Source of the DNA: JAFDWR01 sp038216655
GTDB lineage: Bacteria > Armatimonadota > Fimbriimonadia > Fimbriimonadales > Fimbriimonadaceae
Reading direction: 5' to 3'
Length of the DNA stretch: 64,000 nt
Assembly: GCA_038216655.1 (NCBI GenBank)
Contig: JBBQPZ010000007.1
Coordinates: forward strand, 62,001-126,000
A program made the translations under genes and the position numbers. Under the pieces are notes generated by a model. The model made no database searches. It was not told the DNA's origin and saw nothing but the letters and a program-made list of their open reading frames with translations. Positions 50,398-59,424 of this stretch are shown piece after piece. Numbering within the stretch: the first letter of the stretch is position 1; the number at the start of each line of letters is the position of its first letter.

Positions 50398-52961
50398 TTA
50401 TATATGGTACCATTTACCTATAATCTTGGATAACGGGATTTTGGACCATTCTTCCGCAAATTCAGACAGGTCTCCCGAGGCTTTACCAGCTTCGGTGTAC
50501 AGGCGCTCGATCCTTCTTAGATCCGAAATTTCAAGGGTAAGGTCACGCCGGGAGCAGGCCCCGCGAATTGCGGTCACGATGCGGAACGCGTTCTCGGCGT
50601 GTCCTCGACGCATTTCCAGCTCGCTCATTCGGATCACGAGGGCGGCCAGTTCGGCATCGTATCCGTGGTGCATCGCGATCCGCGCGGCGGCGAGAGTTGA
50701 TTCCTCGCATTTGTCGAACTCCTCCGTGGCGGCATAGTAAGAAGCGAAGACGCCGTGAAGGTACAGTTCAAGAAACTTGTCCTTGAGGGGCCGCATCAGA
50801 TGAGTCAGTTGCTGGAGGACCTCCTTGGCCTGGTCAAGCTCCCCCATCTCGATGCACATCGCAGCTAACCCAAATTGGGCGCTGGCCCTCTCGCGGACCG
50901 GGCGATCGGGTTGGAACAGCCAGATTGCCCTTTGGACGAGCCGCCTTGCCTTCTTGAGGTGTCCATGTGCCCGTAGCATACGTGCGTAGTTGGTGATGCC
51001 CGCCCCCTGCAAAGGGGAGCCGGTGCCACGAGCGCGTGCGATCAGCGTGAGGAATGCCGCCCGCGCGGCGGCAAAGTCGCCACGGAAGTCGTGAGCCATG
51101 CCGGCTAGGTTCAGAACATTAATCATGTCGTCGCTATTCGAATAAGCGAATTTCTGTAGGAACGGTTCAACAAGGGCCTGAAGATCAAGGTCAAACCGAC
51201 GAATCCAGAGCGGGCCAAAGTTCGCGATGATCTCGCCTGCCAACCTCTCGTTTCCGGCCGCAATCTCTCGCAGGACGGCTGCCTTGATATCCGGATAGAG
51301 ACCGGCAGCGCGTTCGAGCCAAATATCCTGGTCGGGACCTTGGAGGTCGGCACGCGTGGGGGCACCCGAGGCGATCCAGCGACTGTGCCGCTGACTCACT
51401 TCTTCCGCCTCGCCAGCCTCGTGAAGGAGCTTTCGAGCAAGACTTCGGGCGGGTCCTGCCAACTCGAACACGGTGCGGTTCTCGAAGATCGGCTTTCCCA
51501 TTTGCAGGAGCTGGCTCTCGGTCAGGGTCTCGAGTGCCTTGAGCGTCTTGCGGTGGTTCGAACCCGGATCGGCGGCCACAGCCAACGCGGCGTCGAGAGA
51601 GACCCGGCTAGCGAAGATCGAGAGACGGCGAAACAGAGACTGCTCGAATCCGGACAGGAGTTCCACTGTCCACTGCATCGTCGCCTCAAGCGATTCTTCG
51701 ATATCCAGTTCGTTCCAGGCGGCCAAGAGAGTGGCGGGCGACCAGATGCCCGAGCGTGCGGCCGCGATCTCGATCGAAAGGGGATTGCCGTGAACTCTGC
51801 GGCAGATCTCGACGACGTCGTTCAGGTTCTCCCCAGTCAGGGCAAAGGTCCGGTTCGCTTCGCGTGCGCGCTCGGCGATAGCTGGACTGAATCGCTCTCC
51901 ATGGGCCGATTCGGGTCGAGATTCAGGGGGGCGACCGAGTATTCGTGGTGAGGGGAGTTGCGGAATCGTCGGCGCGAAGTCACAATCCATTGCACTCCGG
52001 GGGCAAGCTTTAGCAGGCTGGATAGGCGGTCCGCGATTTGGGCGGCGTGGCTTGAGGCATTATCCAACAGTACGAGGGCTTGCCAGCCTCCCATGCCGAC
52101 AGACAGGGCTTCGGCATCGGTCCAGCCGGGCGAAACCCGAATTCTGAATGCCTGAGCGAGAATCGACTCCAGTGCCTGGGTAGGCGGATAATCTCGTAAG
52201 TCGAGGTACCAGACGCCGTCGGGATGTTCCTCGATCACTTCCATCGCGACCCGAACCGCCAGCGAACTCTTTCCAGTGCCAGCGCCGCCGACGATGGTCA
52301 GCCAACGGGCCTCCGCAAGGATGTGAAGCAGATCCTCGATTTCGTCAATCCGTCCGACGAAGGAATTGGTGCGGGCGGGCAAGTTGTTATGGCGTCGTTC
52401 CGCGGTGCGCATCTCGCGAAAGGCGCGGCGCAATTGAGGGTGGGTGACTTGCCAGACCCTTGTGGGTGATTCGAAACCTTCCAGGGCTTGAGTGCCGAAT
52501 TCCTGGAATCCATAGTCCGCTTCGATCGTTCCAACCGCCACCTCTCGAGTGGCGGAATCGGCCAGTATCTGTTCGGCTTCGGCCAGGGCGGCGAGCTGCC
52601 GGGCCCGAAGGTAAGGCAAGCTCTCTCCAAGCTGGCCGAGTTCCGTTACCTCGGCCGTCGATATCCCGGCGGCGACGCCCACGAGTCCATCTGCATCGGT
52701 CGTCAGAGAATGCTCCACTAGGATTGCTCGCGCAGCCAAAACGGCGAGGGACGGGGCGGGAAAGGTCGCCGTCCAACTGGTTGGTGAATCCGCGAGCACT
52801 GATCCGCCGTGGGCTTCGCATATCGATTGGGCGAGTTGAGGGACGCCGATCGGAAGGGGCTCGTGAAACGGAAGCCCGGAGCGATGCCGCCCGGCTAGGG
52901 CCAGAGCCGTACCCGTTTGAAGGTTACTTCTTGGGGAGCGGCTTGCCATCTTCTTTGCCAA
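50398..52961 (-). pseudogene. Cyclase-like/NB-ARC/TPR regulator 2, split by a frameshift
   Basis: N-terminal part (52961 down to about 51880): decayed cyclase-like domain, VGRIDEIEDLLHIL, Walker A GGAGTGKS (residues 225-232), Walker B-like ALVLLDNASS and VQWIVTSRRRF; that frame stops at 51837. The C-terminal part (about 51880 down to 50398) continues in another frame with IAERAREANRTFALTGENL, HGNPLSIEIAAARSG and TPR-like helices. One missing base near 51880-51881 would rejoin SVQL to xAERAREAN at exactly the family's spacing. Either an inactivating mutation, a sequencing error or frameshifting. Paralogous in plan to 11982-14621. Confidence 0.75.
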
Positions 52962-53001
52962 TCCGCCACGTTCAACCTGAGGCGGGCTGTATTATGGTCG
53001 C

Positions 53002-53493
53002 ATGCGGAGCACCGCCGTCTATCCTGGTTCTTTCGATCCGCCGACCTTGGGGCACATCGATGTGATCGAGCGGGCATCACGCCTGTTCGATCACGTGGTC
53101 GTGGCCGTGGGCATCAACTCGGGGAAGATGCCGCTCCTGTCGGTCGAGGCCCGCTGTGAGGCGATTCGCGAGAGCGTCGCTCATCTGCCGACCGTGCGCG
53201 TCGAGGGCTTCTCGGGGCTACTGATCGACTACGTTCGATCCAAGGACGCCCACGCGATCGTTCGTGGGCTTCGGGCGACGGCGGACTTCGAATACGAATT
53301 TCAGATGGCGATGGTCAATCGCCGGTTGAGCGAGGACATCGAGACGGTCTTCTTCATGACGAAGTGGGAATACAGCTACCTGAGCTCCAGCATAGTCAAA
53401 GAGGTCGCCAACCTGGGCGGCGACTACCTAGGCATGGTGCCCGACCCGGCGGCACGCGCGATCGCCAAGGTGCTCAGCAAGCGAACGGATTAG
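53002..53493 (+). CDS. coaD: Phosphopantetheine adenylyltransferase
   Basis: 163 residues, standard length. Nucleotidyltransferase motif YPGSFDPPTLGHIDVI, VEGFSGLLIDY, IVRGLRATADFEYEFQMA and EYSYLSSSIVKEVA (the ISSS.VRE-type motif). Makes dephospho-CoA from phosphopantetheine. Divergent from regulator 2; TATTAT at about 52991 is a possible -10. Confidence 0.97.
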   Translation: MRSTAVYPGSFDPPTLGHIDVIERASRLFDHVVVAVGINSGKMPLLSVEARCEAIRESVAHLPTVRVEGFSGLLIDYVRSKDAHAIVRGLRATADFEYEFQMAMVNRRLSEDIETVFFMTKWEYSYLSSSIVKEVANLGGDYLGMVPDPAARAIAKVLSKRTD

Positions 53494-53912
53494 CGCGGGA
53501 GGGCGGGATACAGTTCGCGGGGGATGCCGTGAACGTCGACCATCCACTTGCCGTTGACTTTGACCATCGGCAGCTGAAAGTCTTCTGGATAACCTCCAGG
53601 AAGGTCGGCGTTCTTCATGAAGTCCATGACGACCGACGCCTTCTCTTCGTTGGCCTCGAGGGCACTCTTGATATGCCAGCCGAATCGGTAATACTCGCCA
53701 CGTTGGATCGTTTCGGACCAGGTTTTCTCTTCCTGCTCGGGCGTCAGGTTGGCCATGTAGCCGTACTTGACGAGACCTTTGGCATCGCCCTTGGCGAGCG
53801 CGATCATGAAGTCGTTCGCGACGGAAGCGGGGGATGCACCCGCCATGACGAAGAAGTAGGCTCCCATGCCGATCAGGACAATGGCAACGATCAGAGGAAC
53901 TGCTTTCTTCAT
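53490..53912 (-). CDS. Membrane-anchored conserved hypothetical protein (NTF2/DUF4878-like)
   Basis: 140 residues. N-terminal helix (AVPLIVAIVLIGMGAYFFVM), then PASVANDFMIALAKGDAKGLVKYGYM, a typical opening of NTF2-like/DUF4878 lipoprotein-type domains, and a VKVNGKWMVDVHGIP end. Its ATG overlaps the upstream TGA (ATGA), so it forms a pair with 53909-54358. Overlaps coaD by 4 bp at the 3' end. Function unknown. Confidence 0.72.
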   Translation of the reverse strand: MKKAVPLIVAIVLIGMGAYFFVMAGASPASVANDFMIALAKGDAKGLVKYGYMANLTPEQEEKTWSETIQRGEYYRFGWHIKSALEANEEKASVVMDFMKNADLPGGYPEDFQLPMVKVNGKWMVDVHGIPRELYPALPR

Positions 53913-54358
53913 CGGGCTGTATTAAACCCCACAACCTGTCTTGATCCTGCTCTTGGCATGCTCATCTGATCTCGCGTCGCCTCTGGGTCTACTTTCCAGG
54001 TCGGGCCGTCCTTAACGACAACCCAATAAATCGTCCCCGTTTGGCCGTTAGGGCTTCGGTAAACAACTTCTGCGCCAACCCAGCCTGCGCGGTGGTCGGT
54101 GCGGACAAGCTGGTAACGCGCTCCCGCTTTCAGCACTTGTTCCACCGCAGTGAGCTCAAATTGGGCGACTTCGGTCTCCAGGCTTCCTTTGGTGACGCGT
54201 TTGAGGGTTTCGTTGTCGTGGCGCACGATCGCCTCGTGGAATCGGCGAACGGCGCTCTCGGGTCCGTAGTCTTGCAGCACAAAGAAAACTAACATCACAA
54301 CGAGCGCTAACGCTCCCGATGCCAGCACCGAACCAACGGACAACGGTTTCGGCTTCAT
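53909..54358 (-). CDS. Membrane-anchored conserved hypothetical protein
   Basis: 149 residues from ATG 54358 (KPKPLSVGSVLASGALALVVMLVFFVL helix, split by no stop). The periplasmic part begins PESAVRRFHEAIVRHDNETLKRV and ends YWVVVKDGPTWKVDPE, again the NTF2-like pattern. Paired with the following gene through ATGA; the two may be a duplicated unit that has diverged. Function unknown. Confidence 0.7.
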   Translation of the reverse strand: MKPKPLSVGSVLASGALALVVMLVFFVLQDYGPESAVRRFHEAIVRHDNETLKRVTKGSLETEVAQFELTAVEQVLKAGARYQLVRTDHRAGWVGAEVVYRSPNGQTGTIYWVVVKDGPTWKVDPEATRDQMSMPRAGSRQVVGFNTAR

Positions 54359-54475
54359 GCGCCGAATATACCTTTCGTTACTGAACATCCAAAGGCCCTG
54401 TCCGTCTTGACTGGCATTGGCTTACAATGAGAGCGTTCCCACTGAGAGCGCTAGCAAGACCGGAAGGATCCAAAG

Positions 54476-55708
54476 ATGAGCGACTTTATCACCCGAAGAG
54501 ATGTCTTTAAGCGCGGCGGCATGATCGCCGTCGGCCTTGTGGCCCCCCGTTGGCTGTCCTCGATCGCTGAAGCTGACGTCCTGCGCGCGGCCGGCGGTGG
54601 TAAGGCCACGGGAGACACCGTGCTCGTGGTGTGCCAACTCTCAGGCGGCAACGATGGACTGAATACCGTCATTCCTTGGGCGAACAAGCTGTACATGCAG
54701 TTCCGCCCGACGATCGGTATCCCTGAGGAGAAGGTTTTCAAGCTAAACGATCAGATGGGTCTCCACCCGGCGCTCGCTCCGCTCGGCGAGATGTTCAAGC
54801 AGGGCAAGGTTGCGATCATCCAGAACGTCGGCTACCCGCAGCCCAATCGCTCGCACTTCAAGAGCATGGAGATCTGGCAGTCCGCTTCGCCGGAGAGCAA
54901 GCTCAAGTACGGCTGGATTGGCCGCCACATGGATCAGCAGTCGCTCGGCAACCCGCTCAACCCGGTCGTCGCACTCGGCCTTTCGACCGAGAAACCCCTC
55001 GCTTTGGCCGCGAAGAACGCGAGCATTCCGTGCTTCGCGTCGCTCGCCGACCTGCAGAGCATGATTGGAGACTCAGATGCGGAGCGAATGCTCCGCGAGA
55101 TTCAGGGTGCGGACGCCCCGATGGGCTCCTCGACTCGCGTGGTCCAGCAGGCGAACAAGGCGGCGCTCGATGCGATCTCGATTCTTGAGACCCAGCTCAA
55201 GGGTTACACCTCCAAATCGACTTACGCGAACGACTCGTTTGGTAACGGATTCAAGCAAATCGGTCAGCTCATCGCAACCTCGCCCAAGACCCGTGTCGTT
55301 TACTTCTCGGCAGGAGGGTTCGATACCCACGCCAAGCAGCCGGATACTCATGAGAAGCTGCTCGGCAACTTTGCCAAGGCCGTTTCGACGTTCCAGGACG
55401 AGATGGAAGCCTGTGGTCGAGCTGACAAGGTGATCGTGCTCGTCTTCTCTGAGTTCGGACGTCGGGTCCAGGAGAACGGCAGCCAAGGTACCGACCACGG
55501 TCACGGGGCTCCGATGTTCCTGATCGGCAAGAACGTCAAGGGCGGTCTCATCGGCAACGTGCCCGACCTCGCCAACCTGTACCAAGGCGACATCGCGATG
55601 GGAATCGACTTCCGCGAGGTCTACGCCGCGACGCTCGACCAGTGGATGGGCGGCGACTCGGAAGTCGTTCTTGCCCAGAAGTTCAACCACGCCCCGGTCT
55701 TTAACTGA
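54476..55708 (+). CDS. DUF1501 family Tat-exported protein
   Basis: 410 residues, preceded by GGAAGGA. Twin-arginine signal TRRDVFKRGGMIAVGLVAP, then LSGGNDGLNTVIPW, NRSHFKSMEIWQSA, FDTHAKQPDTHEKLLGNFAKAV and VFSEFGRRVQENGSQGTDHGHGAP, the motifs of DUF1501 (sulfatase-like fold, also seen in long-chain polyphosphate-like and 'twin-arg' surface proteins). Usually paired with a DUF1800 gene, absent here. Function unproven. Confidence 0.93.
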   Translation: MSDFITRRDVFKRGGMIAVGLVAPRWLSSIAEADVLRAAGGGKATGDTVLVVCQLSGGNDGLNTVIPWANKLYMQFRPTIGIPEEKVFKLNDQMGLHPALAPLGEMFKQGKVAIIQNVGYPQPNRSHFKSMEIWQSASPESKLKYGWIGRHMDQQSLGNPLNPVVALGLSTEKPLALAAKNASIPCFASLADLQSMIGDSDAERMLREIQGADAPMGSSTRVVQQANKAALDAISILETQLKGYTSKSTYANDSFGNGFKQIGQLIATSPKTRVVYFSAGGFDTHAKQPDTHEKLLGNFAKAVSTFQDEMEACGRADKVIVLVFSEFGRRVQENGSQGTDHGHGAPMFLIGKNVKGGLIGNVPDLANLYQGDIAMGIDFREVYAATLDQWMGGDSEVVLAQKFNHAPVFN

Positions 55709-55727
55709 CCCGTCAAGGGGAGAGAAA

Positions 55728-55759
55728 AAGGGGGCGCTACCCTGGGTGGCGTCCCCTTA
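55728..55759 (+). terminator. Terminator of the DUF1501 gene
   Basis: AAGGGGGCGCTACCC and GGGTGGCGTCCCCTT form a long GC-rich stem with small mismatches, followed by ATTCGTTATTCG. It begins 20 bp after the stop. Confidence 0.72.
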
Positions 55760-55778
55760 TTCGTTATTCGTGGAGGCC

Positions 55779-55803
55779 CTTGCAAAATTCAGAGCTTCGA
55801 AGT
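55779..55803 (+). repeat. 25-bp repeat shared with 60953-60977, followed by a diverged palindromic element
   Basis: CTTGCAAAATTCAGAG then CTTCGAAGT is identical at 60953-60977. In both places it leads into a CCCT/AGGG-rich hairpin; here the hairpin (about 55804-55878) is a diverged type with CCTAGCCCTTTCCCGCC and GAGGGAGAGGG. Confidence 0.6.
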
Positions 55804-55949
55804 CCCCTCACCCTAGCCCTTTCCCGCCCGACAGACTTTGTGGCGATGGCAAAAGCCGTGCGAGGGAGAGGGAAACGAATTCCGCGCCGTAATGCAGACA
55901 TTCTTCCCAAGGGACGAATGGACCTCGGAACAAGGCGCATCTAGAGGGG

Positions 55950-56138
55950 AGTTTGGGCTTTCAATGGGGAGCTATGGGCCTTCACGAGAGGAGTTTGCGT
56001 CTCCACCATCGGAGTTTGTGCTCCCACACTCGGAGGATGTAAGTCCGACATCGGAGAGTGGGCTTCCACGCTTGGAGTTTGTGCTTCCACGATGCGAGAG
56101 GGGTCGGCCACGAGTGGCGTTCGCCCTTCCGCAACGGG
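55950..56138. repeat. Nine-unit 21-bp tandem repeat
   Basis: Nine imperfect units of exactly 21 bp, best copies AGTTTGTGCTCCCACACTCGG (56013-56033, one base over the quoted limit split as AGTTTGTGCTCC+CACACTCGG) and AGTTTGTGCTTC+CACGATGCG. Both strands are open as heptad repeats; on the minus strand (open frame 55941-56294, 117 residues) the heptads read SVEAHSP, SVGAQTP, MVETQTP, LVKAHSS. No Shine-Dalgarno supports that frame, so I record a repeat, not a gene. The remaining DNA to 56490 shows nothing further. Confidence 0.6.
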
Positions 56139-56497
56139 GGTTGGATGCCTCGGGGCGCTCTCGCTACCGGTGGTCTTCCGTCCGAGGGTTAGAGCCCCGA
56201 GGCTAAGTCCCCCGGGATTGGAAGGCGGGGGTTTGAGCCTCGGGATTTTGACGGGGGTCAGCCGTAAGCCAGTGGCGGGAGCATCCCGAGGCATCCGGTT
56301 TCTTCTATTCGGCGTCGTCGAACAGCGTCTCGCTCTGCCCCTCGAAAAGGCAGCCAGATGACGGCCCTTTCTGATGGGGGTGGAGCTTGTCGGCGAAAAA
56401 ACCGACCTCGTTTTCTCCGACGGGATTCGAATCTAAAACGGGCGCAATATCGTGAGCTACCCGCCCGGCGTGGGGGGAAAGGGAGGCAACGATTGTA

Positions 56498-56713
56498 ATG
56501 ACGACTCCGACCGCGGCTGCAAGGTTTGCCCGAGCCCTTATCGAACAGAACTGCTCGGAGCAGGTTTACGATGTGATGCTCGACAGCGACATCATGGACG
56601 AAACGGAGAGGGAGTTGACTTTGCTCGGGTGCACCGTCGTTCGGCACCGATTCAAGTGCTTACTCACCATTTTCTGCGGCGATGAGCATGTCCTCCCGCA
56701 GAAGCCAGCCTAG
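56498..56713 (+). CDS. Small NCSEQ-motif protein, copy A1
   Basis: 71 residues, ATG preceded by GGGAGG. Core AARFARALIEQNCSEQVYDV, then LDSDIMDETERELTLLGC and RHRFKCLLTIFC. Aligns without gaps to copy A2 (57471-57731) with about 36 of 58 identities by my count, and the DNA is also close (for example GCAAGGTTTGCCCG in both). No family recognised; predicted alpha plus beta, three Cys. It faces, tail to tail, a small gene and then the HTH gene 57046-57300; A2 faces HTH2 in the same way. Confidence 0.72.
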   Translation: MTTPTAAARFARALIEQNCSEQVYDVMLDSDIMDETERELTLLGCTVVRHRFKCLLTIFCGDEHVLPQKPA

Positions 56714-56748
56714 CCCGCCTGGCGCAATGCCGGGTTGGCGAGGGAGAG

Positions 56749-56982
56749 CTAGAGCGCTCGGCGGATGTGGCGGACCTTGCCCTGCGCGCAGAAGGCCTCG
56801 ATGGATTGCGCGGTGAGGTCACGGCATGCCCGCTGCATTGGGAAGAACACGAGGACCTGATCGACCCCCGGCATCTTGGCTTCGCGCTTTGCCCAAGCAT
56901 TGAGCGAGGCGCGGGTGTCGAAGAACTGAGTGTCGCTGAAGTCCTGTTCGTTTCGAACCACTACGGTTTGAACTATCAGCAT
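56749..56982 (-). CDS. Small hypothetical protein between A1 and HTH1
   Basis: 77 residues, GAAGG close to the ATG. Reads MLIVQTVVVRNEQDFSD, SLNAWAKREAKMPGVDQVLVFF and ends CAQGKVRHIRRAL. Amphipathic alternation suggests a compact alpha/beta fold. Present only in the first of the two module copies. Lies 63 bp after HTH1 on the same strand. Function unknown. Confidence 0.5.
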   Translation of the reverse strand: MLIVQTVVVRNEQDFSDTQFFDTRASLNAWAKREAKMPGVDQVLVFFPMQRACRDLTAQSIEAFCAQGKVRHIRRAL

Positions 56983-57045
56983 GCCTTCATTTTACGCCTT
57001 TTCAGCGCGGCCTGATCTTGCTCTTTTGGATGCGCGGGCCAATCT

Positions 57046-57300
57046 TTACGCGCCGAGCTGGGACTCGAGTTCGGCGATCCGCGCGTCTTTTGTCTCGATA
57101 TGGACGGAGTGGTCCGCGCGGATCACCATCGCAACGGATTGGGTTCGATTGATCGTGCCGAGCTTCATTCGGATGCGGTCCCAATAGGTCCGAACCGTCC
57201 CCAAGCTCACGGCCAGGGCTTCGGCGGTTTCCTTATCGGTCTTGCCTTCGCAGGCGGCAACGATCAAGTTCTTCTCTTGAGGTGACAACCGGTATGACAT
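57046..57300 (-). CDS. Small LuxR-type HTH protein, copy HTH1
   Basis: 84 residues. Almost entirely a GerE-type helix-turn-helix (LSPQEKNLIVAACEGKTDKE, AVSLGTVRTYWDRIRMKLG) plus a short C-terminal coiled coil (KDARIAELESQLGA). No receiver or ligand domain, so activity must be set by expression, oligomerisation or a partner. About 48 of 84 positions match HTH2. Divergent from A2 across 170 bp that could hold shared promoters. Confidence 0.82.
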   Translation of the reverse strand: MSYRLSPQEKNLIVAACEGKTDKETAEALAVSLGTVRTYWDRIRMKLGTINRTQSVAMVIRADHSVHIETKDARIAELESQLGA

Positions 57301-57470
57301 GGCTTTTTTGTCGTCTCGCAGGGTCGTGAGGTTCCATTTCAGAGAATTCTTGTCCTCAAAATCGAGGTCATCCCGGCGCGGTTTTGTATGGCCGCTCGTG
57401 TATGCGATAAGGCGGACAGTGTATTTTCAGACGTGACTCGAAGCCAAATCGAGAGCCAATATGATCTCAG

Positions 57471-57731
57471 ATGTCCGCTCCACACTCACACATTGGGAAT
57501 CAACCCCGGATTCTCGCGAATCCTGACGTAGCGGCAAGGTTTGCCCGGGTCCTTCTCCAACAGAACTGCTCTGAGCAGGTTTTCGACGTGGCGCTCGACG
57601 CGGACCTCATCGACGAAGTCGAGAAGGCGTTGACCTCGCTCGGGTGCGGCGTGAGGCGGCATGCGTTCAAGAACATTCTCACGGTGCAGTGTGAGGATGG
57701 AAACAGTCGCGTCCGTAAGCGACATGTTTGA
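57471..57731 (+). CDS. Small NCSEQ-motif protein, copy A2
   Basis: 86 residues; 15 residues longer at the N-terminus than A1 and without a clear Shine-Dalgarno, so the true start may differ. Core VAARFARVLLQQNCSEQVFDV, LDADLIDEVEKALTSLGC, RHAFKNILTVQC. Two of A1's three Cys are kept (in NCSEQ and LGC) plus the terminal C. Convergent with HTH2, 23 bp apart. Confidence 0.72.
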   Translation: MSAPHSHIGNQPRILANPDVAARFARVLLQQNCSEQVFDVALDADLIDEVEKALTSLGCGVRRHAFKNILTVQCEDGNSRVRKRHV

Positions 57732-57754
57732 TTGAAGGACCGACCGTTTGGGCC

Positions 57755-58009
57755 CTACTCGTCTAGCTTGGCCTTCAGCTCGGCGATCATGGCGTCTTTT
57801 TTCTGCAGGTCTTCCTCGTTCTCAACGCGGATCTCTTTTGCGACGGAGTGAGTTCGATTGACCGTGCCGAGCTTGCGCCGGATGCGCTCCCAATAGGTGC
57901 GGATCGTGCCGACGGCGACGGCGAAAAGGCGAGCCGACTCTTTGTCCGTCTTGCCGTCCGACGCGGCGGCAACAAGCTTCTTTTCCTGGCGCGAAAGTCT
58001 GGAAGGCAT
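57755..58009 (-). CDS. Small LuxR-type HTH protein, copy HTH2
   Basis: 84 residues from ATG 58009, where the homology to HTH1 begins; GGAG lies just before it. HTH: RLSRQEKKLVAAASDGKTDKE, AVAVGTIRTYWERIRRKLG; coiled coil KKDAMIAELKAKLDE. Upstream in-frame codons to 58126 have no counterpart in HTH1 and are not included. Confidence 0.82.
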   Translation of the reverse strand: MPSRLSRQEKKLVAAASDGKTDKESARLFAVAVGTIRTYWERIRRKLGTVNRTHSVAKEIRVENEEDLQKKDAMIAELKAKLDE

Positions 58010-58251
58010 ACTCCAACTATATCCCGTCACGTCCGGATTTTCCCATCTAAGAATCCTTGTCCTTGATTGGGCGGACAAAGAGGCGCGGTTGAGTGGATAC
58101 CTTCTTCGGCCCCTGGGGTGCGACAACGAATTGGCGCAGCGGCCGACGCTCCGAGTCAGCCAACCCGTCCGCCCCAGGCTTCCGGATTGGGGCTCGCGCC
58201 CTTCTTATATGTATTGCGCTCTCCGCACGTTCGTGAGACACTGGGTGCGTT

Positions 58252-59385
58252 ATGTGCTTATTTGGGAGAGGACTCTTCACTGCAGGTTTTGTCGTCATTA
58301 CCGGTTGCGCCGTTGCTGCCCCTTCCTACTCAATCGTCGACGTCGGCCTTGTTCGCCCCACGGATAGCGCGAACCAAGCGTGGTCGATTTCGCCGAACGG
58401 GATCATCACCGGTCGTTCGGTTTTCGCCTCAGGCGGGGCCTCGGCTTATACTTGGACTCAGGGCGGCGGCATCGTCGGGCTGTCCAATCTCGGTTCTCCG
58501 GTTCGCAATTACAGCGTCGGGAACGGCGTGAACAACAGTGGCGTGGTGGCGGGGACGGGCGCGACGACGCTGAGCGGTTCGAGTCCCTTGCCCTTGGTCT
58601 GGTCCGGCGGGGTGACCACGCAGCTTGCGCTCCCCTCGGGCCAGACCTTAGGCCGCGCTCAGGCGATCAATGCGAGCGGCGTGGTGGGCGGGTCCGTCAA
58701 CGGCGGCGTCAATCAGGTCGGGGTGATCTGGAACGGCGGCGTGGTTTCCTATCTCAGCCAGACCACCGCGGGGGGGTCGTTCTTCGTCACCGCGTTCGGG
58801 ATCAACGACGCGGGTCTTGTGGCGGGCCAGGGGATCGACCCCGCCAATGCCGCCCGCAACGTCGGCATCGTGTACGACTCGGTCGCCAACACCACGTTCG
58901 AGGTCGGCGCTCTGCCGGGCATGAACGGCGCTCTGGCGTTCTCCGTGGCGAACGGCGGCTACGTCGTCGGTTCGTCGATGTTCAACCAGGGATCGGGGAT
59001 GCCGTTCCTCTGGACGCAATCGGGCGGGATGGTCGCGATCCCGCTTGCCGCGGGGACTTCGCAGGGGAGCGCGAAGGGGGCGAACTCACACGGCTGGGCG
59101 GTCGGCACCGACTCCTCGGCGTTCGCGATCCCGTTCGTTTACGATGGTACGAACACTTACCGCTTGGCGGATTTGATTCCGGGCGGGACGGGCTGGGATC
59201 TCCGCACGAACACGTCGTCTTCGGCGATGGGCATCAGCGACGACGGGATTATCACGGGCACGGGCTTGTTCAACGGCCAAATCCACGCGTATGCGATGAT
59301 CCCGCAGGCGGTTCCGGAGCCCTGTTCATTGCTCGCACTCGGTGCCGGGGTTGGATTGCTTGTTCGTCGGCGACGCCGGGCGTAG
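58252..59385 (+). CDS. PEP-CTERM protein with HAF-type repeats
   Basis: 377 residues. Signal-like N-terminus (GRGLFTAGFVVITGCAVAA), then repeated 'WSISPNGIITGRS', 'VNNSGVVAGTG', 'INASGVVGGSV', 'GINDAGLVAGQG' and 'GISDDGIITGTG' units of about 45-50 residues, the HAF/DUF3466 pattern of extracellular beta-propeller-like proteins, and a C-terminal PEP-CTERM signal (VPEPCSLLALGAGVGLLVRRRRR). Surface protein of unknown role. No other PEP-CTERM machinery gene is in the window. Confidence 0.88.
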   Translation: MCLFGRGLFTAGFVVITGCAVAAPSYSIVDVGLVRPTDSANQAWSISPNGIITGRSVFASGGASAYTWTQGGGIVGLSNLGSPVRNYSVGNGVNNSGVVAGTGATTLSGSSPLPLVWSGGVTTQLALPSGQTLGRAQAINASGVVGGSVNGGVNQVGVIWNGGVVSYLSQTTAGGSFFVTAFGINDAGLVAGQGIDPANAARNVGIVYDSVANTTFEVGALPGMNGALAFSVANGGYVVGSSMFNQGSGMPFLWTQSGGMVAIPLAAGTSQGSAKGANSHGWAVGTDSSAFAIPFVYDGTNTYRLADLIPGGTGWDLRTNTSSSAMGISDDGIITGTGLFNGQIHAYAMIPQAVPEPCSLLALGAGVGLLVRRRRRA

Positions 59386-59424
59386 CTTCCTGGCTTGCTC
59401 GTACGTCGGTAGGATTCGGAGAAC

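Noticed and set aside
55950..56138. CRISPR array
   Set aside because: The repeats are contiguous 21-bp units with no spacers and no cas gene is nearby; it is a tandem repeat.
56410..56460. tRNA-like GGATTCGAATC word
   Set aside because: No cloverleaf can be built around it; only the T-arm-like word is present.
56258..56647. 129-residue minus-strand frame opposite A1
   Set aside because: Antisense to the A1 gene, which has a paralogue and a ribosome binding site; the minus frame has neither.
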